DNA of 64,000 nt. Origin: Novakomyces olei. Lineage: Eukaryota > Ascomycota > Novakomycetes > Novakomycetales > Novakomycetaceae. The notes beneath the pieces are model-generated. The model saw only the letters and a program-made list of their open reading frames with translations, searched no databases and had not been told where the DNA came from. Positions 1 through 10,550 of the stretch are shown one piece after another (the stretch's first letter is position 1; each line of letters begins with the position of its first letter). The stretch covers positions 496,001 to 560,000 of the forward strand of contig JADEYG010000002.1 of the NCBI GenBank assembly GCA_016906335.1. The letters run 5' to 3'. The position numbers and the translations under genes were made by a program.

Positions 1-377
1 GAACTGGGCTTGTTTTTGCTTGCCATGGCAGCACGATGATTAATAGCCCACTGCACCATATCCAACAGCCCCGCAAACCTCATTGCTGTCCGCGCTTCTG
101 AGCAGACCTCAGAAACGCGCCTTATCGCTGTTGCGAAGGCCAGTAGACGTGTAGCCGCGGCCGTCCAGGTCTTTTGTGTTACCACTATACTAGAGGTATT
201 GCTAAAGAGCAAAGAAATTGCTGCTGACCGCTGGAGTTGGGGGCGTGTGGCAGCGCGTGAAACAACGGCAGCTAACAGCCGCAGAACGTAAGATATCACC
301 ATAAGGACCCTGTCATAGCCATTGAGGGTCGAGCATAGTCTACAGTTAGTCTCTGGTAAGCAATGATTTGTAGGCAT
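1..377 (-). CDS. PEX11-like peroxisomal membrane protein (partial, C-terminus beyond window)
   Basis: An open frame runs from an ATG at 377 down to the window edge without a stop (about 125 codons), so the 3' part is missing. The N-terminal part reads LNGYDRVLMVISYVLRLL, then an amphipathic helix-rich stretch (residues about 60 to 100) and RTAMRFAGLLDMVQWAINH. A 'G-x-DR-x-L-M' start followed by hydrophobic helices and an R-x-x-x-R-L/F-x-G-L-L segment is typical of the fungal Pex11/Pex11C family, which bends and divides peroxisomal membranes. The start at 377 was chosen because it is the first in-frame ATG; an upstream exon is possible. The family call is from remembered pattern only and could be wrong; that the frame is coding is more secure, given its unbroken length and codon regularity. 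Confidence 0.55.
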   Translation of the reverse strand, partial: MPTNHCLPETNCRLCSTLNGYDRVLMVISYVLRLLAAVVSRAATRPQLQRSAAISLLFSNTSSIVVTQKTWTAAATRLLAFATAIRRVSEVCSEARTAMRFAGLLDMVQWAINHRAAMASKNKPS

Positions 378-3300
378 ACCGAATACAATGCTGCAGTGTT
401 TGCGGTGACACGAGTCTGCTTTGAATCATGGCTGGCTGGCTAGCTTCAAATTGGGATCCAATGTTAGAGGAGGTAATACAGCTAGCTGTCAAGGACGAAT
501 GCGGGAATACTTGTGGGAACTAGGCATTGTTAATATTATTATTCTTTCGCTAAATTTTTGTTTGGGTGGAATTGGTTTCTAAGCCGATAAGATATGTACG
601 CGAGTTTCATATATAAAGTATGCGAGCAGCAAAAGTAATATTGACAAAGATTTGAGGTGTACCAAAACCTGATTATGCACTTGTAAATTCGCGTCTTTGG
701 CCTTATTTGATTGGCAGGCATGGAGAACAAGCGGTAGGCAGCAAGTAGGCTCCTCCAACATTAGAGACTTTTTCAAATGCCAGTCTCATATATCATATAT
801 TATATTTACAAATTCTCCTCGTTTATTTTGCAAGTACGCCAAGTTAAAGCTATTTTGCACTTGCCTCTGTAAATTGCTCGAAACACAGCATATTAGCGCT
901 CTTGCTTGCAAATGCCCACGGTAAAAGTGTGCTGAAGAAGGCGGCGTATTTGCTATGCAACTACTCGTGAAACTTTTTGTCAGCTTTGCACAGCTGATGC
1001 AATATTACTGGTCTCATTACTGGCTGATTTTATAAGCGGACGGGGCCCGTCCGTGTAGTGGCAGCCATGTTGCTCCGATTCAGCGTATCTCACAGCGATT
1101 TTCATTTTATAATTTGACGTCTTTCCAATATTTGGAATATTTCCTGTATGCAATGCAATGTATCTTATCTGCCTTCTTGCATATAAATTTTCATTTCATA
1201 CAAGTCGATGAGTAATCAGTCTACTACGATACGCTTAGTGTATAATAAACGATGTTAAACCTATAAAAGTCTAATGTATGTATTTAAAAGTCATTTTCCA
1301 CCTTCCAATAAGTTTGTACTAGCGCTGTCTTTCTTCTTGCTGATATCGATTGAAAGAAGATTTTACTTGATTAGCATCGTGACAAAGTTGTATTCTAATA
1401 TTGAATCAAAGCAGTGCCAACTCAAGCTCTTTAATACTGCTCTCTGGAGCATAAGTAAAACTGTAAAATAGATGAAACTCAAACTGGTCCATTCTTTTGG
1501 AACCATTCCCTAAAGGTTGATCGCTCCCACGCAGTAAATCCTCGCGTTTTATTCGTCTTCGATTGAGACCATTGATTATCGCATGCAATCTTCGTAACTT
1601 AATAGTCTGCTACCGGAATTTTACCGACTGCTCTCGCGTCTTTGGCAGAGGTCAAGCTGCTTTCTTTTTTTTTAAGTCTCGGTAATAATTTAAGAACTAA
1701 ATCATTCATACAATCAAGATAATAAGGGACAGATTTATTCTTTGGATTATCGAGATAGGTAAGGGAGCAGAACGTCCCACATTCGTTTAACAACGAAGTA
1801 ATGTTCATATTTGAGTTGATTAGAGGACAATATAGCGCTTGGGAAGCATTAGCATAGGCCTCAGCTTTTCCCTCTCCTCTCTTATGGAGCTCTGAATTAA
1901 ATCCCTTTTTGCCTTCCCCTCCTCTATTTTCTCCATACTGACGGATAATGTCAATGTATTCTCCGGAGGAGACCTCGCTTATAGGAAGCTATAGAGCTGA
2001 TACCAACCCACGAGATCCAGGATGGAGAGTAAAGGCATGCTGCGAGACCGCAAGGAACAAAAAATATGCAATTTTTGCGGGTGCGTGCATTATTTTTCAG
2101 AGAGTGCTTTTCTTGATTCTCGTAAAAGACTGACCGTCGACCACCTTTTTAATTGAGACTAGCAACGATGGAAAATATTTGTGGGCTTAAGGTGAGCGCA
2201 AAGGAACGGTATATATACATGGACAGAGAGATACCCTCTCAAGCACAATACAGAGACCGTATTATTCAACGGAGGTTTCATTCAATGCTCTCACGCTTCT
2301 TTTCTGGTTTCCGAAACTGAGCACCAATCCCAACTGGTTGCAAACTTGAGTATTGCATTGATGGATGAGAGCCAAGGCAATTTAAAACATGTACTACTTC
2401 ACCATGCTTCTGTGTGACTGATACAAAATTCAACATTACCAAAAAAATAAAAATGATAGGGAACGAATGTACGTCAGGGTCCGGACTAGGCCATAAATGT
2501 AGAAGTATCTATTGATTGCGAGACTCGATAAGGAATAGACCCATAATAGTCTGCAATCTGAGAAAATGGGTTGCATTGCGTTGGCTGTCACGTACATGTA
2601 TGAGAATATTAAATCTTTCTTGCTTGCACCTTGCTCTAAAACAGACGATTCCGCAATTCGTGTCCGCTCTCTTTGTAGCACATCATGCAATCAGGGAGCT
2701 CCCTACCATTTTGTTTGTCTGATAATGATTCGATTAAGCAGATCGGTTAGAACGTTTCGTTTAGTGTCGGTCAAGCATCTGATAAAAGTAGCTCCGATAG
2801 GATCAATGTTCTCGAGAGCATCCAACGGTTCATGGCTCTTAAATAATATAGAACCTACAGCTTATATATTACGGGAAGTATGCTTGATTTTATTTGTCCA
2901 AACTCTGTCGCCGACCAAATTCATAGTCTACCTTTTTTTGTAACACGTGCACTTTTTACTTTGTACTTGTAAAACACGACCACGTGAAATATTACGACAA
3001 CACATTCGCGGAATAACGTCATGCTTGTCTTATTATATTTTAAACATTTCAGAACAGAAATTGCATTATGATATTCGAATTAAAATCACATAGCTCAATT
3101 GGTGGTGGGTTAATGACAAACGAAATAATACAAAGAATATTTAAATGGACTTGCTGTCCTGTCAAATAATAGAGTAAACGTGGGGACGATTTTACTACGG
3201 CATTCGGGTTACTTATAAATCTAGCATCTCCATGTTTTTTATACTCACGATTAATTTCAAACAATTATTATTTATATTAGGACGTTTTGCCATATATTAA

Positions 3301-3428
3301 ACCAGCAAAGCTCGCCCAGCAAAGTCATTGATGTATCTGTATTTCACAAACGCTTACCTAGGATCTTTAATAATTCGATTCCAATTCTACTGGGAAAAAC
3401 ATTGGAAGTCAAGTAGCCAATATATGTA

Positions 3429-3879
3429 TCACGCCGGTGGTCCGAAACAATGTAGCATGGTCTTAAGATACCGAAGAGAACTGGCGCAGCAAAGCTCTAC
3501 CAGGTGTGTCGCTGCAATGCCTGTATAACGGATTTCGTTCGCACAGAGGTGACGCAGTTCGTTCAGTGTAGTACTTGCCGCTGTAAATTCCGACGTGCCA
3601 CTGGCTTCGATCGTATAAGACGTAGTATAATTTCCAGCTAACCATTGACACGCTTTCTGAGACGAGATGTCGAAACAAGCTCTCCGTGTCGTTGGCATCA
3701 TGGCCATCCGTGACGAACCCATGCAACTGTCGTATAAAGACTGAAAAAGTGTGCCAAATTGACGAGCAATGCCGACTGACTTGCCTATTAGCATTTCGCA
3801 GTTTAATGCTTGCATGTCCCCTCTGCTCTCTTGCCTTTTTCCTCTTGGATCGTGCGCCATCAATTTTCATTACTGGCAT
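3429..3879 (-). mobile_element. Decayed Ty1/copia-type retrotransposon fragment (RNase H region)
   Basis: Two overlapping minus-strand frames each carry part of a pattern resembling the RNase H end of copia-type polyproteins: a D-x-N-D-T-E-S stretch followed by a V-S-W motif in one, and a 'T-S-E-F-T-A-A-S' stretch in the other. It is a fragment only: no terminal repeats, integrase or reverse transcriptase could be recognised around it. It is broken, with at least one break within the fragment, and looks old. The similarity is by eye and short, so the call is tentative. Confidence 0.35.
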
Positions 3880-4900
3880 TTTTCGCTTTGTTGGTCAAAC
3901 GTAAGAAGAGCGCCTTTGGGTAGCTCTGCAATGACAATGCGTTTGCCATTCCTCTTGATATATGATAAAGACATAGAATACGCCCCACAAATCAGTACCA
4001 AGACAACATGGTTTACGATGGATAGATGCATTTGGAGATGAAATAATTAAGTCTCTTCGTAAATCTGGTCCCTTTCTGCAATGCGTATACATATATATTT
4101 ATCCATAGATTTCTATAGATAGACTTGTCAGCATTTCTGGATGATTGAATTGCGGGGTAAGTGCTTTTAATTTCCGTGGGGCGATGCCTTTTCACTATAA
4201 AGCACAGGCGCATGTCACGCAAGACACGTTTTATACGTCTGCTTACGGGTTTAAACTGAGAGAATACTCCAAAATCCGGCGCCGCACTGAGTCAGCATGC
4301 GTTACACCACTTGAACGTACGGCAAACTTTGCATAGTGTTTTGGGGTAGTAAATAGATTATATATAATTAAATTGTATGAATAATATATATTATTTGTAT
4401 AGCGAACCATACGCATACGAATTATGTGAGTAATATTTGATAGTTAATTTTGCATAAGGGCGCCTAGCACTATTTTCAGTTTTCGACACACTTTTCCTGG
4501 AATATTTTACATTGTGCACTATTCCCGTCGTCGATCCGCATATACCCAGCATTAGTGTTTTCATTAGTCTTTCGTAGAACATTTTTCTTGACGCATTCAT
4601 ACGAATATAACTAGATCCTTTCTAAATACCCGCAAGGATTTAGGTGTAAATATGACCTTTTGAAGAGATTAGACAAGGCTCCCTGACGAATCGTAGCTGT
4701 TACAAAGTGTCATGCCACGCTTGCCAGTAATATAGCATATCATAATGTGCAAACTTTGTTACGCTTACATGAGCAGCCGTAATCTGTCATTGTTAAGAGG
4801 AATCCTTAAAAACTGTCCTTATGCGAATATAGACAGACAAGTACGAGGAAGTAAGAATTCTTGGAACTTGATATTATAATAATTGTAATAACTTGTACCA

Positions 4901-4901
<1 letters not shown>

Positions 4902-4946
<45 letters not shown>

Positions 4947-4957
4947 TAATAATAATA
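4902..4957. repeat. A38 homopolymer followed by TAA repeats
   Basis: Thirty-eight consecutive A residues (4902-4939) are followed directly by about six TAA units. It lies about 0.5 kb upstream of the arrestin start. It could be a slipped homopolymer or the tail of an old retroposed sequence; no target-site duplication was identified. Confidence 0.85.
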
Positions 4958-5466
4958 GAAATAGAAATAAAACAGTCCGAGTATTAATTTTTCCACTAAT
5001 TCAGTGATTTGGAGGGACAGATACTCACAGGAAAATAAGATCCTGCTTCTCCTCGTTGTAAGACCTTTCCCCAAAACTAACAGTGCGCAAAGGCGCGCAA
5101 AACTGTTAGCGCATTTGCGCAAGTTACGGTGGGCGTCAGAAAACTCTTAATTTGACTTGTAGACGAATATTCGGTTCACTTGTTACAAAAAGGTTACATA
5201 TTGAAGGCAACAAGGACAAATCCAGATCTTTTGAGAAAGCAAGAGGATCGAGATCATTAAACGAAGAAGAAACGAGGAATAGCAAAAGCATAAATAAGTG
5301 TCACAGCAAGCTCTTCCGTCAGCAGCAGCAGAAAGCCTTATTAGGGAAAAGCAAGAAGAAGCAAAGGATAAGAGTCAGAGATCTTCCTTTGTTTGCCTTT
5401 TTGCCTTTTTGCCCTTTTGTCTCCATCTTTCTATCGGCATTATACGTATTGACTTTTCAAACATCA

Positions 5467-6885
5467 ATGCCCTCAATCATGCTTCCTTCGAACTTACAGG
5501 CTCGAATTCCCGGAGCATCTTCATCTTCATCAGCTTCTGCTTCAGGCTCAAAAGGCCATCATAGCTCCGCCAACAGTCACCACAATCATCTTCACGGTGC
5601 CAGAGCGCTACTTTCGACAAACCGGTCTCAGTCAGGAAGCCATGGAGCTGGTGGAAATGTTTCATCTAACAATTCTGCTGCTGCCGTCCTCGATATCAGC
5701 ATGGAGTCTCCTCCACTAGTAATGTTTGGCCCCCCGGAGAACTCCACGGGGACCCTGGCCTCTGGCATTTTGAAAATGACCGTATTTGAACAACATTTTT
5801 CCGCTAGTGCGTTACGCCTGCAACTGGTGTTCACTGTGGTCTCTCACCGTCCGGTTGTGAACTCCTGTTCTGCTTGTAAAACTTACAAGCGGGTTATTCA
5901 TACTTGGAATTTTATCGACACTGCTCGAACACTGCTTCATGGCACTCATTCTTGGCCTTTTTCATACTTGATCCCCGGACATTTCCCTGCCTCGGCTGAT
6001 ACGTCGCTTGCAACCATCTCTTATTCCCTCGAAGCGGCACTTTTTACAGCGTCTACTTCTAGTAATAGCCTCACCGTTGACGATAAGAAGCCGGCTGCCT
6101 TTGAGCTGGCAATGCCTCTTAAACTCTCACGTTCTATCTTACCAGACCTGGATAGAACGGCTCAGCGAGTATTCCCCCCAACTGAACTTTCTGCTACTGT
6201 TGTTTTGCCCAACGTTTTCCACCCGGGTGCCTCTCATCCGGTTGATGTTACGTTTAGTGGCATGTCTACTAAAGCTGGTTCACAGTGGCGGCTGCGTAAA
6301 CTGAGCTGGCGAATTGATGAGCTGCTAAAGATCGTTTCAGAGCCCTGCAAAATGCACGTTCACCGATTACAGGCAGCTGCCAAGGATGGAGAAAGGCAGC
6401 GTAAAGGCCTCTTATACGAGGAAGTAAGGACTATTGGATCTGGAGACGCAAAATCTGGATGGAAGAGCGATTTTACTTCGGGCTCGGGTAAAGTAGAGTT
6501 GGAACTTAATGTTTCTACTCACTTTTTATCCGGCGTAAACTGTGGAATAGATACTTCAACACAGAACCCGTTTGAAATGCCTATTACGCTTGACGTTAGT
6601 CATACACTAACAATGGAGTCAATTGTAGTTGAGGAATCTGTAAAGACTCCTGGATCCAACGGTGTTCCTACTGGAGCTGCTCGAATTCTGCGGATGAGCG
6701 TTCCTATTAAAATGACGGAACGAAGTGGACTCGGAGTCTCGTGGGACGAAGAGTGCCCGCCAATGTTTGAGGATGTTGGAGCTGCTCCCCCAGAGTACGA
6801 GGATGTGGTTACCCCAGAGACTTTGACCCAACAGGGTAAAGAAGTTTTGCCCTTGGAAGGTGTAAACCGGTCTGGCGGGTACTAG
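5467..6885 (+). CDS. Arrestin-related trafficking adaptor (Art1/Ldb19 type)
   Basis: The protein (472 aa from the ATG at 5467) carries an arrestin-like fold: a beta-rich N-terminal half starting near LDISMESPPLVMFGPPENST and a C-terminal half ending in PPMFEDV..PPEYEDV. The PPEY is a PY motif of the kind that recruits WW domains of Rsp5/Nedd4 ubiquitin ligases; that C-terminal pattern is characteristic of the Ldb19/Art1 family (Any1/Arn1 in fission yeast). These adaptors act at plasma membrane and Golgi to direct transporters to ubiquitination and endocytosis. The same frame is open upstream to 5152, adding 105 basic and hydrophobic residues, but a C/T-rich leader (about 5385-5440) just before 5467 looks like untranslated promoter sequence, so the shorter start is preferred. 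No intron is needed. Confidence 0.8.
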   Translation: MPSIMLPSNLQARIPGASSSSSASASGSKGHHSSANSHHNHLHGARALLSTNRSQSGSHGAGGNVSSNNSAAAVLDISMESPPLVMFGPPENSTGTLASGILKMTVFEQHFSASALRLQLVFTVVSHRPVVNSCSACKTYKRVIHTWNFIDTARTLLHGTHSWPFSYLIPGHFPASADTSLATISYSLEAALFTASTSSNSLTVDDKKPAAFELAMPLKLSRSILPDLDRTAQRVFPPTELSATVVLPNVFHPGASHPVDVTFSGMSTKAGSQWRLRKLSWRIDELLKIVSEPCKMHVHRLQAAAKDGERQRKGLLYEEVRTIGSGDAKSGWKSDFTSGSGKVELELNVSTHFLSGVNCGIDTSTQNPFEMPITLDVSHTLTMESIVVEESVKTPGSNGVPTGAARILRMSVPIKMTERSGLGVSWDEECPPMFEDVGAAPPEYEDVVTPETLTQQGKEVLPLEGVNRSGGY

Positions 6886-7644
6886 AAGATAGGGAGACGG
6901 TGAGGAGTATGCGCGGGCAGTACAGATAAATGAATCAAAAGGTATTTGTGCGCTTACTTGATAAAGCTGGCAGAACATGTTCGTTTGGACCATGTGCTCG
7001 TAGGGCCCGAAGCCGATATCTTAGGATTCTATTGTTGCAGGTTTTAGTGCTCTTATTTATTTATTTATCTCTTTATTCACTTAATTTAATTTGTTTTGCT
7101 TTTAATTGTTATATTGATCTAGAATTTGGACACTACTGAAACATTAGTCAATTACGGCTGGTCACAGTTCAGTTTTTGTTTTAGTAACTCTACATCTTTT
7201 ATTTTTTCTGTTATTTTATGATGGCTTTTTGTTGTGTGTTACCACCGGGGTTTAACTACTATTTATGAATTATTTACTATTTTGGCAGAATTAATTAATT
7301 ATTGGTCATTCATTACATTAGATTGCGCTGTAAGTTATTGACCAAAATTTGCACTAGAGAGTATTGCATTCATAGCAGCATGATGTTCTTCATATCCCAT
7401 TGTTTCGAATACTGCGATAGTGACGGCCTTTATTAAATAACCATTAGAGACCTTTTGAATTTACATTGCAGATCTTCAGAGAACTCGTCGTGTATTTGCT
7501 TGCCAAAGCATGCTTCTCAGAATGAGTATCGACTAATATTATTAGAAACTATGACTATTTTGAAAAGGCATCTAGCACGGTGCGTTATCAACAAGCGCAC
7601 GGAGTAAACAGATAAAAATTAGGTTTTAAAATTAAAGCAAACGT
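6886..7644. other. Convergent intergenic region
   Basis: AT-rich sequence between the ends of the arrestin gene (plus) and the TCTP gene (minus). It should hold both 3' untranslated regions and polyadenylation signals. I see no coding or structured feature in it. Confidence 0.6.
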
Positions 7645-8288
7645 TTAGAGCTTAATCTCCTTCAAACCGTCCTTGAAGAAGCTAATGTAGGGGGTGATTC
7701 CGTCCTCGCGGTAATTGAGCAGGCAGATCATACCATCTGGATCCATGCTCTCGCCAGTATAGAAATCATAATCTTTGAAGTTGCCAAGAACTTTCTTGAC
7801 AAATTCAGTGGCCTTCTTCTCAAAGGTGCTAACACGCTCAGGGTGTTCCTTTTGCAAATATTCCTTGATTTTTTTCATGTAACCCTTGATGTATACCATG
7901 TAGGCTGGAAAAGAGTCAGCAATTTTGTTTTCCATTCAGTAATTGGAGAATATGATAATAATAAAATCTTTCGGTTTGCGCATAGTTTTATGTGCAGCGA
8001 GTCTTGGCCTCTTATTAAAAATTTAAGGAAAGAAAACTTACACTTCTTGTCGAAGCTAGTCTGCTGCAACCGGAAAGAATGCACCAAATTGTTCACAGTC
8101 TGAGCGTCCTCAGCAGCTTCAGCCTCGGCCTGCTCTTCGGCAGAAGGGTTGGCACCAATGTTGATATCGCCCTCGCGAATAGTGATCATTTGGCAGTCCG
8201 CCTCGTACACAATATCATCGACCACTTTGAGGTCATATGCATCGGAAAGAAGTTCATCGTTTGTAATAATATCCGTAAACAACAACAT
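7645..8288 (-). CDS. TMA19: Translationally controlled tumour protein (TCTP/Tma19)
   Basis: Two exons: 8288-8042 and 7904-7645, with a 137-nt GTAAGT...CAG intron carrying a CTGAC branch site. They encode 168 aa, the usual family length (fission yeast 168, budding yeast 167). The start MLLFTDIITNDELLSDAYD and the end NYREDGITPYISFFKDGL match TCTP closely, and the junction restores FDKKSYMVYIKGYM, a conserved TCTP segment. TCTP is a small, abundant cytosolic, ribosome-associated protein linked to eEF1A and to stress-dependent movement to mitochondria. The first exon holds the acidic flexible loop (AEEQAEAEAAEDAQ). The call is secure. Confidence 0.97.
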
Positions 8289-8839
8289 CTTAGCAAATAA
8301 AACAAATCAAGAATTTGCAATGCTTTTTCAAAACTGAATTTGAACGGTTGGAGGATGAGAAATCAGAGAGAAAAATTCCCTGCTATATTTTTTTAATTTT
8401 TTTTTGTTTTGAGAGTCGAGACCACTTACAATAATACTCCATCATTCTGCAAGCAATTATTTTATGTGGACCTTCAATGAAGTATAATGGATTTATTAGA
8501 ACCAGTGCATAATGCATGTTTTTCTAAGAAATTGTAATGAGCGCTATAATGTGTAACCATACAAAAAATAAGATCAAAAAACAAGAACAAAAAATACAAA
8601 ATAAATTAAACCTCATGAAATTTGTATTACACTCGCCCCTTTTATAAGAATTTGCTAAATTATTGTATTGCTAATTTATTGGGGCATTTTGGTCCAAACG
8701 GTTGATGCCCCTATGCATTGCACACTATTAACGCTCAGTGTATGCTGCAAGCTTATCCAGTACTAGAGCTACTTGCATGCTGAAAAGAAAAGAGGCTATC
8801 AATTCGATTGTGAAAACATTAAGCTTTATATATACAAAT
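8289..8839. other. Intergenic region, TCTP promoter
   Basis: AT-rich stretch between the TCTP start and the RPA43 stop, both on the minus strand. It must contain the TCTP promoter and the RPA43 3' end. T-rich runs near 8386-8410 lie about 100 bp upstream of the TCTP ATG. No gene is seen. Confidence 0.6.
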
Positions 8840-9695
8840 CTAGTCATTGCGCGCCTTTTTGCGCCGAGTATTGTCTTCGACCGCCATACCATTCAAAGGC
8901 TGAGCTTCTACTGTGATCAACTCCCCTTGCCATGCTAGACCAACGACCCGGAAAAGTAACTTGTTATGAATATTTAATGCTTTGCCATGCGAATCGACCC
9001 AGTGTCCATTTTCCTCGCCAGCTGAGAAATCGGGTTCTTCAAAATGCCAATCATCAGGAATCTGTGGCCGAAGAATCGACGCATTAAACATATTGTGCAT
9101 TAATAAACCAATATGACCTGGGCTTTGCAAATTTATACGTCCCTCTGCACATTAGAAAAATGACGAGAAAGTATTAAAAAAAAAAACTAACAAAACAAAA
9201 CAAAACAAAACAATGATAACTATGCAAATTTTCAAAAACTAGAGACGACGGCCATTATCTCTAATTCAGGCGAAAACGAGATATGCCAAACAACAACAAA
9301 ATCCAGAGAGAAAAGGCGGCAAGACAACAAAAAATCCATCGTTAGCGCTTACCCAGTATATCTCCAATTAAAGGTCTCCATAAAAGCGCATCGACTTGAA
9401 CCCACGTGAACGAAAAAGGGGAATCATACATGACTTTTCCTGTCCATTCGCATAATCTAACATTTTCGTAGGCTAAAAGCACACCGCCATGTTTACCCTG
9501 CACTTCGAAATATCGCATTATTTGCCCGGCCATGTATTCTTCAATAGCGGCAATCGGATTGTTTGAGTATACCGGTGGAATATCAAGATATATTTTTATG
9601 CTCGTCCGGTAAAACGGAGAGACAAAATAGCCAGCGTCATTGCCGCCTTTTGCCGGTAATGACCGCGGTCTCTTCTTCCCCGTTTTCTCGCTCAT
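8840..9695 (-). CDS. RPA43: RNA polymerase I subunit RPA43
   Basis: Two exons: 9695-9353 and 9144-8840, separated by a 208-nt intron (GTAAGC...CAG). Spliced length is 215 aa. The N-terminal half (FYRTSIKIYLDIPPVYSN...) fits the RPA43 tip-domain and the junction gives LEGRINLQSPGHIGLLMHN, followed by MFNASILRPQIPDDWHF and GHWVDSHG, the hallmark OB-fold sequence of RPA43. With Rpa14 it forms the stalk of RNA polymerase I and contacts the initiation factor Rrn3, so it works in nucleolar rRNA synthesis. The intron holds an AAAAC repeat. A double TTAGGG-type motif lies about 110 bp upstream in the promoter shared with the divergent small gene at 9898. Confidence 0.95.
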
Positions 9696-9803
9696 TCAGC
9701 GATAAAAATGTTTAAAAGATAATCTTATTTTTATGTCATTATAATTTTTTAATTCAAATTGAACGGGCGATATAATCTCGCATAAGTCGAATAAATATGA
9801 AGA

Positions 9804-9822
9804 TTAACCCTAACCCTAACAC
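9804..9822. promoter_or_regulatory. Double TTAGGG-type (telobox) motif in a divergent promoter
   Basis: The plus strand reads TTAACCCTAACCCTAACAC, i.e. two to three TTAGGG units on the minus strand. It sits between RPA43 (ATG at 9695) and the small gene (ATG at 9898). In fungi such internal sites are bound by Myb-type telobox factors (Tbf1, Teb1) and mark ribosome-related or histone promoters; that this copy is bound is inference. Confidence 0.6.
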
Positions 9823-9897
9823 CCCGTACAATTTAACGCAGTTCTGTAACAAATACTCAAACACTCAACGATTCCCTCGTATTATTTGTCCCGTCTC

Positions 9898-10386
9898 ATG
9901 AACTCGGTAAGCGCTTGATGTGAGCGTAACTAATTAGGCAAAAGGACTCGACTTTCTGTGAGCTTCATCTTGCTGATCCTCTGGCAGCGAGTCACTACGA
10001 ATGGCTCAATGAGGCGGCTCTTCCTGTGCAGGATATTAAAGGCGCCGAAGAGTATCTAGAAGTGGAGGATGATCTTACAGAAGGTAAGCCTGCCCTGTCC
10101 AGATTTCTATTATAAATTCTCGGAAATATGGCAATTATACGTCTTGCAAGCTGACGAAACAGCGCCGGCAAATGTGGGCGATATGGTTACACGAGCAAGG
10201 CGTAAGCCTGAGCCGACATGGAAGGATCTCGATCTCGCCGGTTTGATTGAACGGGCCTCGCGTGGCGATGCAGTTACTCTGGCTGCTGAACATTTACCCG
10301 GTCTGACTGTTGCGGAACGGCTGAGAGCTATGCAGCTAAGAGAAGCAAGTCCGTCTGCTCTTCAGCAGAGGCCGAGACACGACTAG
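9898..10386 (+). CDS. Small protein of unknown function, three exons
   Basis: The model is 9898-9906, 9963-10083 and 10151-10386, giving 121 aa; all phases close. The first exon is only nine bases (MNS) and intron 1 (56 nt) has a TAACTAAT branch region; intron 2 is 67 nt. The protein starts MNSLHLADPLAASHYEWLN, is acidic up to about residue 55, then has W-K-D-L-D-L-A-G-L-I-E-R and a later H-L-P-G-L-T-V-A-E-R-L helix and ends PRHD. I do not recognise it; a faint resemblance to short peroxin modules (helix followed by PG) is not enough for a call. It is head-to-head with RPA43 across a 202-bp promoter holding the TTAGGG motif, which suggests co-expression with ribosome synthesis genes. The very short first exon is the least certain part. 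Confidence 0.6.
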
Positions 10387-10550
10387 ACGCGAATACGCCG
10401 TTCAGGACGCGTACATTTGGGGACCGACTGTAACGGCTTCATTAGTGGTTTGGTACTGTAACACTGGTAATTACGATATGGACACGGTACATTCACGCTC
10501 AGCTGCGTATATTTCATTACTCTACTTGCAATATGTCTATACAAACATGC

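Larger units (their letters stand above)
378..5466. other. Gene-poor region of about 5 kb
   Basis: No frame longer than about 145 codons occurs here on either strand, and none can be tied to a protein family apart from the decayed copia-type fragment at 3429-3879. Short open frames around 1406-1808 (minus) and 1948-2156 (plus) lack convincing neighbours or splice partners. The part next to 5.4 kb holds a 38-base A tract, short TAA repeats and a pyrimidine-rich leader likely to be the promoter of the arrestin gene. This is the longest stretch without a recognised gene in the window. Confidence 0.6.

Noticed and set aside
1406-1808. Two minus-strand frames in series that might be exons of one gene
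   Set aside because: No donor and acceptor pair keeps frame without a stop, and no family is recognised.
2022-2156. A 44-aa frame with C-N-F-C-G-C, resembling a zinc finger
   Set aside because: Too short, only one C-x-x-C pair, no splice partners or neighbours; could be chance or a fossil.
4902-4939. A38 tract as the tail of a recent retroposed copy
   Set aside because: No recognisable retroposed gene body upstream and no target-site duplication seen.
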